A stretch of 20,802 nt of DNA from a virus, in the IMG/VR virus record IMGVR_UViG_3300044641_003383, positions 1-20,802 of that record, one strand, 5' to 3'. A model generated the notes under the pieces. It saw only the letters and a list, made by a program, of their open reading frames with translations, searched no databases and was not told the origin of the DNA. The position numbers and the translations under genes are program-made. Of the stretch, positions 6,890 through 13,442 are shown one piece after another. The first letter of the stretch is position 1; the number at the start of each line of letters is the position of its first letter.

Positions 6890-7550
6890 AAGCCGTGAAC
6901 TTGATGAAATGCTGAACAAGTTCGATGCAGGTGCAGGTAATGAAGATTTGAAATCTGAATTATTTTTGGTACTTTGCAATCAGCCTGAAGCCAAAATCAT
7001 TGAATTGAATGGAAATAAGCAGCTTATGTACTTTGCTACCGGCATAGTGCAAAAGATGATATTTCAGAAGGGGAAGTTTTACAGGACTTATAGAAGAGTT
7101 ACTAATGAATTTAATAATAATATTGAAATAGAAGAAGAGGAGTATAATAGGGATAAAGATATTATGTTAAATAGAGTTGAGGTTAGTCTTGAATCTGATT
7201 TGCACTGGGTGGAGCGGGCAATGGTATCTTTGTATTTAGATAAGGGCAGCATGACTAAAATAAGCGAAGACGTTAAGATGCCTTTTAAGCAGGTGCAAAA
7301 GATTATGAAAGCAGCAAGGACAAAGATCGACAATGCAATAAACGGGAAGACCGTAGGTAATTACGTGGTGGCGAGTATGGATATTGTTTTCGACATAAAT
7401 GAATCCGTATGTCCAGATAATATCAATGACATTCTGGAAGAGGCTTGGGAGTATATTAATTACCGGGTAACGGGAACTAAAGTACCTTCCAATGCCATTG
7501 ACAATTATATCAAAGAGATCAAACCAATTAAACTAAAACGGATAATATGA
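6837..7550 (+). CDS. Sigma-70-like HTH regulator
   Basis: A 237-residue protein resembling small sigma-factor-like proteins of Bacteroidetes phages. Residues 37-90 (DLKSELFLVL...FATGIVQKMI...FYRTYRR) look like a helical sigma region 2, and residues 124-167 like region 4: WVERAMVSLYLDKGSMTKISEDV followed by the recognition-helix-like segment KQVQKIMKAARTKID. A TTG start at 6828 is possible, but the ATG at 6837 is preferred. It lies just upstream of the terminase and structural genes, so it may direct late transcription. The family call rests on pattern rather than alignment; a terminase-like or other HTH protein cannot be excluded. Confidence 0.55.
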   Translation: MKTSDAYTKNQILTSLFKSRELDEMLNKFDAGAGNEDLKSELFLVLCNQPEAKIIELNGNKQLMYFATGIVQKMIFQKGKFYRTYRRVTNEFNNNIEIEEEEYNRDKDIMLNRVEVSLESDLHWVERAMVSLYLDKGSMTKISEDVKMPFKQVQKIMKAARTKIDNAINGKTVGNYVVASMDIVFDINESVCPDNINDILEEAWEYINYRVTGTKVPSNAIDNYIKEIKPIKLKRII

Positions 7551-7780
7551 TTTTAATCATTCCAATTACAGCATGCTTGTTTTCTTTTTATTTCATTGAG
7601 GTACTAAGAGTACCTGAAAGGTGGCCGAAAATATTATACCGAAAACCTTTCAACTGCAATCTTTGTCTATCTTTTTGGGTGGCTTTGCTTTTATGGTTGG
7701 TGCCTCCTATCTTTGTCAAAGTATTATTCACAGGCTTTGCCGCATCAATCCTATCAGTATGGGGAACAAAGAAATCATAA
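7547..7780 (+). CDS. Small membrane protein with CxxC motif
   Basis: A 77-residue integral membrane protein. Residues 1-20 form a first hydrophobic helix, and residues 40-70 hold a second, around the motif FNCNLCLSFWVALLLWLV. The CxxC next to a membrane helix resembles DUF1360-like small phage membrane proteins, whose function is unknown. The ATG overlaps the sigma-like gene stop (ATGA) and its end overlaps the acyltransferase start by 22 bases. With the sugar- and acyl-modifying enzymes next to it, a role at the host envelope is possible. Confidence 0.65.
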   Translation: MILIIPITACLFSFYFIEVLRVPERWPKILYRKPFNCNLCLSFWVALLLWLVPPIFVKVLFTGFAASILSVWGTKKS

Positions 7781-8268
7781 TCCATCCAACTGCTATTATC
7801 TACGATAACGTGATTATTGAGCATGGCGTGTTTATCGGGCCATATTGTGTGATAGGTTCGGAACCTGAATGGAAAGGAAAGGAGGGCGAAGGTAAGGGGG
7901 TTATAATCAGATCTGGCACAAGGCTTACAGGATTTGTTACAATAGATAGTGGAGCGGAAGGCGTTACATATATCGGGGAGAATTGTTACATCATGAAGCA
8001 TACCTATATTGCGCACGATGTTACCTTAAAAGATAACGTGACCATATCGGCTGGCGTTAGTATTGGCGGTTTGTGTACAATAGGACAAAATACAAATATC
8101 GGAATGAATGCAGCTATTCATCAAAAGGTAAAAGTACCGGAGGGCTGCATGATCGGGATGGGCGCTGTGATTACAAAAAGAACTGAGATGGAAAGGTTTT
8201 GTAAATACGCGGGTGTACCTGCTAAATTTATAGGATACAATGACAGGCATAATATTTCTAAATTATAA
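7759..8268 (+). CDS. LpxA-like hexapeptide-repeat acyltransferase
   Basis: A 169-residue left-handed beta-helix acyltransferase. Hexapeptide-type repeats run from IHPTAIIYDNVIIEHG (residues 8-23) to about residue 139. The segment HTYIAHDVTLKDNVTI (81-96) followed by IGMNAAIHQ (114-122) matches the LpxA/LpxD pattern in which a histidine of an AHD motif (here His86) is the catalytic base for transfer of an acyl group from ACP or CoA to a sugar. It lacks the helical C-terminal domain of full LpxA (about 260 residues), so the substrate may be another amino- or hydroxy-sugar. The frame extends upstream to 7621, but that part is inside the membrane-protein gene; the ATG at 7759 is chosen. It overlaps the glycosyltransferase gene by 29 bases, suggesting that they act together. 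Confidence 0.83.
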   Translation: MGNKEIIIHPTAIIYDNVIIEHGVFIGPYCVIGSEPEWKGKEGEGKGVIIRSGTRLTGFVTIDSGAEGVTYIGENCYIMKHTYIAHDVTLKDNVTISAGVSIGGLCTIGQNTNIGMNAAIHQKVKVPEGCMIGMGAVITKRTEMERFCKYAGVPAKFIGYNDRHNISKL

Positions 8269-8911
8269 GCGCAAAGACTATTCAATAAACGTATTGCACT
8301 CTATTAAGCAAATAGGATGCGAATATGAATTATTAGAGGTTGAAATGTTTGGCATTGCGGCGGCTATCAATTACGGCTTTAAATATTTCTTTGAAGAGAA
8401 AGGATATAATAACGTGGCTATTTGTGCAAACGATATTATGATGCCAGCGGGGTGGCTTGATGCTATGGTTACGGCGGCGGATGCGATACCTGAAACGGGA
8501 ACGAGTGCTATTTATTGCGTGGAGCATTTACCTCCTGTTCAAAACATAAACGGCGTTAATGTGCATCCAGCGTGGGGTGTTTTTGGGTGTAGCTTAGTAA
8601 CTAAAAAAGCATTCGATACGATAGGATATTTCAATACTGATCAGGATCCATACGGAATGCAGGATAGTGATTATTCGTATAGGTTACATAAAGCAGGGTT
8701 TTTGAATTATTACATACATGGCATGAACTCTACCCATGTAGGGGCGGATGTTGGCAATGGCTCTGAATATCGTAAAATGAAAGACGAAGGTTTAAATAAG
8801 GCGGGGGCAATTTATGGTAAGTGGTGCCGTATTTATGATGAAGGAAAAGTTTACTTACCTTATGAGCAAGAGAATTATATTATCGAAATGAATCAGTATC
8901 ATGAACAATAA
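8240..8911 (+). CDS. Glycosyltransferase, GT-A fold, family 2-like
   Basis: A 223-residue enzyme predicted to transfer a sugar from a nucleotide donor. The N-terminus GIIFLNYKRKDYSINVLHSI is the usual first strand and helix of GT2 enzymes. The metal-binding DxD position is represented by CANDIMMP (Asn65, Asp66), and the acceptor-side motif by DPYGMQDSDYSYRLHKAGF (136-154), the counterpart of the ED-type catalytic motif. It is short for GT2 and has no membrane helix, so it is cytoplasmic. It overlaps the acyltransferase by 29 bases and the next gene by 11 bases. Targets could be host surface glycans or virion proteins. Confidence 0.8.
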   Translation: MTGIIFLNYKRKDYSINVLHSIKQIGCEYELLEVEMFGIAAAINYGFKYFFEEKGYNNVAICANDIMMPAGWLDAMVTAADAIPETGTSAIYCVEHLPPVQNINGVNVHPAWGVFGCSLVTKKAFDTIGYFNTDQDPYGMQDSDYSYRLHKAGFLNYYIHGMNSTHVGADVGNGSEYRKMKDEGLNKAGAIYGKWCRIYDEGKVYLPYEQENYIIEMNQYHEQ

Positions 8912-9107
8912 ACAAACATTCATAAAGTACGAAAATGAGTGGATGACCGTCCGTTCAGGGTTTCTAAGAGATTTGACAATGGAATGTAAAAACGAGGTTG
9001 AGCGTATTTACAAAGAAGAGATTGATGTTAACTGGCTTCCGAATAAATGGTGCAAAGCCTGTTATTACGATGCCATTAGAAGATTAATTATTAAATTTGG
9101 GTTATAA
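8901..9107 (+). CDS. hypothetical protein, 68 aa
   Basis: A 68-residue protein with a highly charged helical middle and the distinctive end NKWCKACYYDAIRRLI, which has a CxxC pair. Similar short proteins occur before terminase genes in phages, but I know no function. The ATG lies within the end of the glycosyltransferase gene and the stop overlaps the next start (TAATG). Confidence 0.65.
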   Translation: MNNKQTFIKYENEWMTVRSGFLRDLTMECKNEVERIYKEEIDVNWLPNKWCKACYYDAIRRLIIKFGL

Positions 9108-9295
9108 TGCCATTACCGAATAAGAACGAAACGAAAGATGATTATCTTCAACGCTGCATGGGAAGTAGTGAAATGCAGAAGTACGATCCAGAGCAGCGCT
9201 ATGCCGTTTGTAATTCGTATTGGAAAGAAGAGAAGTTGAGGAATATATTTAGTAAAGAAGCAAAAACGATATTTGATAATGTCAAACGAGTATAG
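9107..9295 (+). CDS. Small phage protein, 62 aa
   Basis: A 62-residue protein with the pattern MPLPNKNETKDDYLQRCM followed by DPEQRYAVCNSYW. This two-part Cys motif is a recognisable short module often found in or near phage prohead and portal genes, in forms such as FxxRCM...QRxAVC. Its role is unknown; the paired cysteines could bind metal or interact with a packaging or head protein. It starts at the last base of the preceding stop and overlaps the terminase small subunit gene by 17 bases. Confidence 0.68.
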   Translation: MPLPNKNETKDDYLQRCMGSSEMQKYDPEQRYAVCNSYWKEEKLRNIFSKEAKTIFDNVKRV

Positions 9296-9734
9296 AGATA
9301 TTGATAAAGAACAGCTTATTAAATTAGCTGAAGATTATGTAGATGAATGCTTATCTAATCAAAAGGAGGCACCAACTGCAAAAGGAGCTGTTGTATTTAA
9401 AGAAAGGAATTTGCCTACAATTAAGTATTTTGTAATGCAATGGCTTAAAAAACAAGACTTTAGTTTTTATACAAGGCAATATTTTTATGATGCTTTGAAA
9501 GATGAAATGCATCCATTATCTGACACATTAAAAAAGATAAGAGAATATTTTGATTCAGTTGCTGAAGATATTGTAGCGAATGAGGGCAAAGGAATTTTTT
9601 ACGCAAAGAATAGACTTGGCATGACTGATAAAGTAGATTCACGAACCGATAATACAAACAAAATAACCGTTGAATATGTTAGTGCGGCTCCCGGAACTTC
9701 ACACGAACCAGAAGAAGATAAGGCAGGAGGCTAA
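9279..9734 (+). CDS. Terminase small subunit
   Basis: DNA-recognition subunit of the packaging motor. The 151-residue protein is helical and contains the motif GKGIFYAKNRLGMTDKVD (about residues 108-125), characteristic of a group of phage small terminases, with an N-terminal helical region likely to hold the DNA-binding helices. A TTG at 9273 could extend it, but the ATG at 9279 is used here. The end overlaps the large subunit gene by 59 bases, supporting the assignment. Confidence 0.82.
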   Translation: MSNEYRDIDKEQLIKLAEDYVDECLSNQKEAPTAKGAVVFKERNLPTIKYFVMQWLKKQDFSFYTRQYFYDALKDEMHPLSDTLKKIREYFDSVAEDIVANEGKGIFYAKNRLGMTDKVDSRTDNTNKITVEYVSAAPGTSHEPEEDKAGG

Positions 9735-10839
9735 ACGCTTTAACGTCCTCGACTGCGGCCGTAGGTGGGGCAAGTCAAAGTTGAGCGTTAATCTTTTGGT
9801 TGAGGGGGCATTGGAGGGCTATCCTGTGGGTTATTTTGCACCCCAATATAAATTATTGGAAGGCACGTTTAAGGAATGCCATAATGCCTTAGAACAGGTT
9901 ATAAAGCGAAAGCATGATCAACAATTTATTGAATTGGTTACGGGCGGGATTATTGAGTTTTGGAGTTTGGATAACCCGAACGCTGGCAGATCACGAAAAT
10001 ATAAGGTGGCGATTGTGGACGAGGCGGCATTTGTGAAAGACCTTTGGGAAGCTTGGACACAATCGATACGCCCGACGCTTACCGACCTGAAGGGTGGGGC
10101 GTGGTTTATGAGTACGCCGAAAGGGAAGAACGATTTTTACAAGCTCTGGATGCGCGGGCAAACGGGGGAAGAGGGGTGGGCAAGCTGGCAGATGCCGACA
10201 AGCACGAACCCTTTTATTGATATAGCGGAGATTTATTCCGCTGAAAAGGATTTGCCTGCTTTGGCATTTAAGCAGGAGTACCTTGCGGAGTTTAACGACA
10301 ACGTGGCGAATCCCTTCGGCTTCCAATTTATTAAGCAATGCACGATGCCTATGAGTACGGAGCCGCCTGTTTGCTTTGGTGTGGATCTTGCGAAATCATT
10401 TGACTGGACGGTGATTATTGGATTAGACAGATTTGGGCAGGTGAGCTATTTAGAGCGCTTTCAAAAGGACTGGAATATAACAAAGCAGATAGTAACGCAA
10501 CTACCGAAGGCACCGATTAAAGTGGATAGTACGGGCGTTGGGGATCCGATTGTTGAGGATCTGCAAAGGCAGCGGCCGAATGTGTTTGGGTTTAAATATT
10601 CCGCAAGCTCAAAGCAACAGTTAATGGAGGGTTTGCAATCAGCCATCCATCAAAGGAAGGTCGGCTTCCCGGAAGGGGTTATAACAAAGGAGCTTGAGAG
10701 CTTTGAGTATGAATACACGCGAACAGGGGTTAGGTTTAACGCACCAACGGGGATGCATGATGACTGCGTGAATGCTTTGGCGTTGGCATGGGCGCAGTTT
10801 ATGGAAAGGAAGCACGATGTAAAATACGTTTTTATATGA
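9676..10839 (+). CDS. terL: Terminase large subunit (packaging ATPase/nuclease)
   Basis: Packages DNA into the prohead and cuts concatemers. The 387-residue protein has Walker A GRRWGKS at 28-34, Walker B VAIVDEA at 111-117 (Asp115, Glu116), and the coupling motif STPKG at 146-150. The C-terminal RNase H-like nuclease shows FGVDLAK (Asp237), KVDSTGVGD (Asp284) and GMHDDCVNAL (Asp362 or Asp363). The start is ambiguous because of the overlap with the small subunit gene; the ATG at 9676 puts the Walker A at the expected position, and the TTG at 9670 would add only two residues. The length is short but normal for siphoviruses of this group. The stop overlaps the next ATG. Confidence 0.95.
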   Translation: MLVRLPELHTNQKKIRQEAKRFNVLDCGRRWGKSKLSVNLLVEGALEGYPVGYFAPQYKLLEGTFKECHNALEQVIKRKHDQQFIELVTGGIIEFWSLDNPNAGRSRKYKVAIVDEAAFVKDLWEAWTQSIRPTLTDLKGGAWFMSTPKGKNDFYKLWMRGQTGEEGWASWQMPTSTNPFIDIAEIYSAEKDLPALAFKQEYLAEFNDNVANPFGFQFIKQCTMPMSTEPPVCFGVDLAKSFDWTVIIGLDRFGQVSYLERFQKDWNITKQIVTQLPKAPIKVDSTGVGDPIVEDLQRQRPNVFGFKYSASSKQQLMEGLQSAIHQRKVGFPEGVITKELESFEYEYTRTGVRFNAPTGMHDDCVNALALAWAQFMERKHDVKYVFI

Positions 10840-11453
10840 CATGGAATGATTTAACGGTGGGGCAATATCAGAGGATATACCCAATTATTACAAGCGATTT
10901 AAGCGACGAAAAGAAACTGCAACAGATTGTATTTGATTTGGAGGGTAAGGATTGCACGGCGGCAGATCTGGAGCGCAAAATGGGTGAATATGCTTTTTTA
11001 TCTCAGATGGATATTAAGCCTAAAGCAATGAAGCGGTTTAATGTTGGCGGCAGGTGGTATCGGTTTAATTACGACATAGAGAAAATGCCAGCGGCAAGGT
11101 ACGTAGAGATAAAGACATTTATGGGCGGTGAATTTGTCAATAACATGCACATGATCATGGCCTCTGCTGTTGTCCCAATAAAGCGCAAATGGTTTAGGTT
11201 TGTGGATACTAAGTACGAATCTGATAATCATAGCTTTTATGCTAATGATATGCAGGATGCTAATTTTATTGACTGTTATAATTCACTGGTTTTTTTTTAT
11301 CTAAGATTAGCTCCTTTGACAAAAAATTTCCTTCCCTTTATGAGGAAAAGCCAAAAGATGAAGAAGGCAATGAAGAAAGCGGAGGAGATACTTTTACAAA
11401 GTATTACGGATGGATATTCGCCACAGAGAAGGTGGCAGAGCTTGAGCGCATAA
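10836..11453 (+). CDS. Tail assembly chaperone-like protein, zero-frame product
   Basis: A 205-residue protein beginning MTWNDLTVGQYQRIYPI, a type found in Bacteroidetes phages and thought to be a tail assembly chaperone; the middle (residues about 70-150) holds GGRWYRFNYDIEKMPAARYVE, the hydrophobic IMASAVVPIKRK and YNSLVFFYLRL. The ATG at 10836 overlaps the terminase stop, so the upstream extension to 10788 is rejected. A run of nine T's at 11290-11298 gives the in-frame heptamer T TTT TTT. After it the zero frame continues for about 50 residues, while the -1 frame is open to 11578 and also looks coding. A fused longer product of about 247 residues is therefore likely. The exact role is inferred from this pattern. 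Confidence 0.72.
   Translation: MTWNDLTVGQYQRIYPIITSDLSDEKKLQQIVFDLEGKDCTAADLERKMGEYAFLSQMDIKPKAMKRFNVGGRWYRFNYDIEKMPAARYVEIKTFMGGEFVNNMHMIMASAVVPIKRKWFRFVDTKYESDNHSFYANDMQDANFIDCYNSLVFFYLRLAPLTKNFLPFMRKSQKMKKAMKKAEEILLQSITDGYSPQRRWQSLSA
11290..11298 (+). promoter_or_regulatory. Slippery T9 run, candidate programmed frameshift site
   Basis: Nine consecutive T's. Read in the zero frame they give GTT TTT TTT TAT, containing the X XXY YYZ heptamer T TTT TTT. No strong stem-loop is evident in the following 40 bases, so slippage may depend on the homopolymer alone, by ribosome slipping or transcriptional slippage. Confidence 0.6.
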
Positions 11454-11578
11454 CATTGGAACAGGCTTACGACATAAGCACTTTACAATATTTGAATGAT
11501 TTGGTTTACATAAATGAAAAGCAAAAGAATGAAAAGCGCATGATGGACGAGCTGAATAATAAATATAAAATAAAATAG
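11291..11578 (+). CDS. -1 frame extension of the chaperone (probable frameshift product)
   Basis: From the T run onward the -1 frame encodes an acidic linker (residues like EEKPKDEEGNEES) followed by TKYYGWIFATEKVAELERIT and ITLEQAYDISTLQYLNDLVY, a well-formed helical protein with normal codon choice. The frame is open only from 11282, after a TAA at 11279-11281, and has no ATG until near its end, so it cannot easily be translated by itself. A -1 slip at T TTT TTT (11291-11297) would join it to the first 154 residues of the upstream frame, giving about 247 residues, like the G/GT pair of lambda. A homopolymer sequencing error is the main alternative. The stop lies shortly before a terminator. 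Confidence 0.68.
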   Translation, partial: FFLSKISSFDKKFPSLYEEKPKDEEGNEESGGDTFTKYYGWIFATEKVAELERITLEQAYDISTLQYLNDLVYINEKQKNEKRMMDELNNKYKIK

Positions 11579-11605
11579 GTTGGTTTATACATGGCAAACA
11601 TTTAT

Positions 11606-11641
11606 CCCCCCGCTTATTATTAGGCAGGGGTTTTGTTTTTT
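11606..11641 (+). terminator. Rho-independent terminator
   Basis: A C-rich arm (11606-11613) pairs with GGCAGGGG (11623-11630) across a ten-base A/T-rich loop, with one bulged A, followed by TTTTGTTTTTT. It lies 28 bases after the stop of the -1 frame extension and just before the gp10-like gene, so it would mark the end of the packaging transcript or an antitermination point in the late operon. Confidence 0.65.
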
Positions 11642-11655
11642 AGGTATTTAAGTAT

Positions 11656-12288
11656 ATGGCAGATGCTTTATCAGGGTTAGGTGAAACAAAGAGTGGGTTT
11701 GAGCCGCTTGATTTAAGCGCTATTGAAAAGGTTTTGTTTGAATACGCTGCGGAGTTTCAGAAAATGGCTTCAAGGCAGCTAAGGCGTGCCAACAAAATAA
11801 GCACAGGTAAGCTTGAGGATTCGATTAGTTTTGAGGTAACTGAAACGGATGCAGGTTTTGAATTAGCCTTAAAAGTATTAGATTACTATAAATTCGTCGA
11901 TCAAGGTGTTAGGGGTGCTGGGGCAAATAGTAAAAACAAAACTTCTCCGTATAAGTACCGAGATAAGATGCCTCCTATAAAGGAGATTCTTAAATGGATA
12001 AAACAAAAGGGGTCATTAAAGGCAAGTGCTGAAGATCAAAAGCGTGGTTTAAGTAAAGCGCAAAAATCAAGTAGAGCCTTAAGGGCAACAGCAAAAAAGT
12101 TAAAACCTAAAACTTTGGCTTTCCTTATAGCTCGTAAGATACAGCAGCGTGGTTTGCCTTACACTGGTTTTTGGGAGCGCAGTTTTGAGAAAACATTTAA
12201 AGGATTGGATGTTAAATTGGCGGAGGTGACTGGTTTGAATATTAGAACTAATTTTGATGAATTAATTAAAGAAATAAAAAGTAGATAA
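11656..12288 (+). CDS. HK97 gp10-like neck/tail completion protein
   Basis: A 210-residue protein with the features of the HK97 gp10 family, which joins head and tail: a helical N-terminus with the segment RQLRRANKISTGKLEDSISF (about residues 41-60), a beta segment LKVLDYYKFVDQGVRG (72-87), PPIKEILKWIKQKG (about 106-119) and the region AFLIARKIQQRGLPYTGFW (about 155-173) near the end. In gp10-like proteins a YxxFVDxGTxxxGxxP-type region and a C-terminal helix are conserved, and the first half matches that pattern loosely. The Lys-rich stretch 118-152 is long. It starts 15 bases after the terminator T tract. Confidence 0.72.
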   Translation: MADALSGLGETKSGFEPLDLSAIEKVLFEYAAEFQKMASRQLRRANKISTGKLEDSISFEVTETDAGFELALKVLDYYKFVDQGVRGAGANSKNKTSPYKYRDKMPPIKEILKWIKQKGSLKASAEDQKRGLSKAQKSSRALRATAKKLKPKTLAFLIARKIQQRGLPYTGFWERSFEKTFKGLDVKLAEVTGLNIRTNFDELIKEIKSR

Positions 12289-13442
12289 TGGCAATCACTA
12301 TTAAAAGCGCCCCGCAGGCGTCAGGGTTTGTATCCGCAAATGAAGATGTCTGGCACGTGGTGGATAGCACCAATAAAAACGTAATAGGGTTTAAATACAT
12401 TTTTGATATTTACAAGGGAGCCAATCTACTTACACGAATAACCAACAGCCCTTATGGTGATGATGGGTACGGTGTTATAAACGTTGGTAATATTGTGAGA
12501 TCTGGATTTACTGTTGATACAATAGGGGATTTGAATTTAACTACTCCATATACAAGTGGAACGACCGTTATAAATCAAGGCACTGATTTTTGGTTTACAA
12601 ACTATGTGGTAAATTATGGTGAAATTTGTGGTGTTACTAATGCAGGAGTTCCAAATGTATTGGCGGATTTAGCGTCAGGAACGTACCGTGTTTATAATAC
12701 TTATAATAGACATCCTATTCATGGTTATTCACCTTCTGGAATGCCACTTATTTTAAGTAATAGACCGAATGAAAGTAATTTTTATGATGGTCAACCTGTT
12801 GTAATTAGCATAAACTCAGAGCCTTTGAAATTTTATGTAATAAGTGATTATGAATTTTATGTAAATAATACTTTGGCATTTGACAAACAACCCGAATCTG
12901 GGGTAGATTATTTTAGTTTAAACGGATTATCTGATGATTGTACTTTAACTATTAAATCAGATGATGTTTTAGATACTACAATTTATGGATCGAGAATATT
13001 AAAAAAACGCTGCTCGAAATACAAACCTTACACTTTGATTTTCCTGAACGCCTACGGCGCATGGGATAGCTTTACGTTTGTTAATGGCAATATTTTAACC
13101 GATAATGAAAAGAAGAGATTTGAACAAATGGAGTGGCGGTTGAATGGGTTTAACATGGTGAATAAAAACGGCAAGGTAAGATATGAGGGGATGCGAACAT
13201 ACGGAGGCGACTTTAAAACAAAGATGAAGCTGACAACGGATCTGCTAAGCACTGAGGAATATAAATGGCTGTTTGAGTTGATCGTTTCGCCTTTGGTTTA
13301 TTTGTGGGATAAGGATAGCAGCTTACTTCACCCGGTGCAAATAACGGATACGAATTACGAGATGAAGAACAGCCTGCAAAATAAAGCTGAAACGTTTGAC
13401 GTGAATATTGATGTTTACAAACAAAATACGCAATACCGATGA
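12288..13442 (+). CDS. Phage tail structural protein, 384 aa
   Basis: A virion protein of a type seen in Bacteroidetes siphophages, probably a tail or distal tail component. The N-terminal 70 residues (SAPQASGFVSANEDVWHVV, then IGFKYIFDIYKG) are beta-rich, and the C-terminus YKWLFELIVSPLVYLWD followed by HPVQITDTNYEMKN is the best-conserved-looking part. The middle (about residues 70-240, DNA about 12500-13000) is Gly/Asn/Tyr rich and AT-rich compared with both ends, suggesting a variable, exchangeable domain. It starts on the last base of the gp10-like stop (TAATG) and overlaps the next gene as ATGA. Its exact place in the tail is inferred. Confidence 0.65.
   Translation: MAITIKSAPQASGFVSANEDVWHVVDSTNKNVIGFKYIFDIYKGANLLTRITNSPYGDDGYGVINVGNIVRSGFTVDTIGDLNLTTPYTSGTTVINQGTDFWFTNYVVNYGEICGVTNAGVPNVLADLASGTYRVYNTYNRHPIHGYSPSGMPLILSNRPNESNFYDGQPVVISINSEPLKFYVISDYEFYVNNTLAFDKQPESGVDYFSLNGLSDDCTLTIKSDDVLDTTIYGSRILKKRCSKYKPYTLIFLNAYGAWDSFTFVNGNILTDNEKKRFEQMEWRLNGFNMVNKNGKVRYEGMRTYGGDFKTKMKLTTDLLSTEEYKWLFELIVSPLVYLWDKDSSLLHPVQITDTNYEMKNSLQNKAETFDVNIDVYKQNTQYR

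Noticed and set aside
7621-7758. N-terminal extension of the acyltransferase frame to 7621
   Set aside because: This part lies within the membrane-protein gene and does not continue the hexapeptide repeats; the ATG at 7759 begins just before the first repeat.
11592-11625. A ten-codon frame (MANIYPPAYY) just before the gp10-like gene
   Set aside because: It ends inside the terminator hairpin and has no further support; likely chance.
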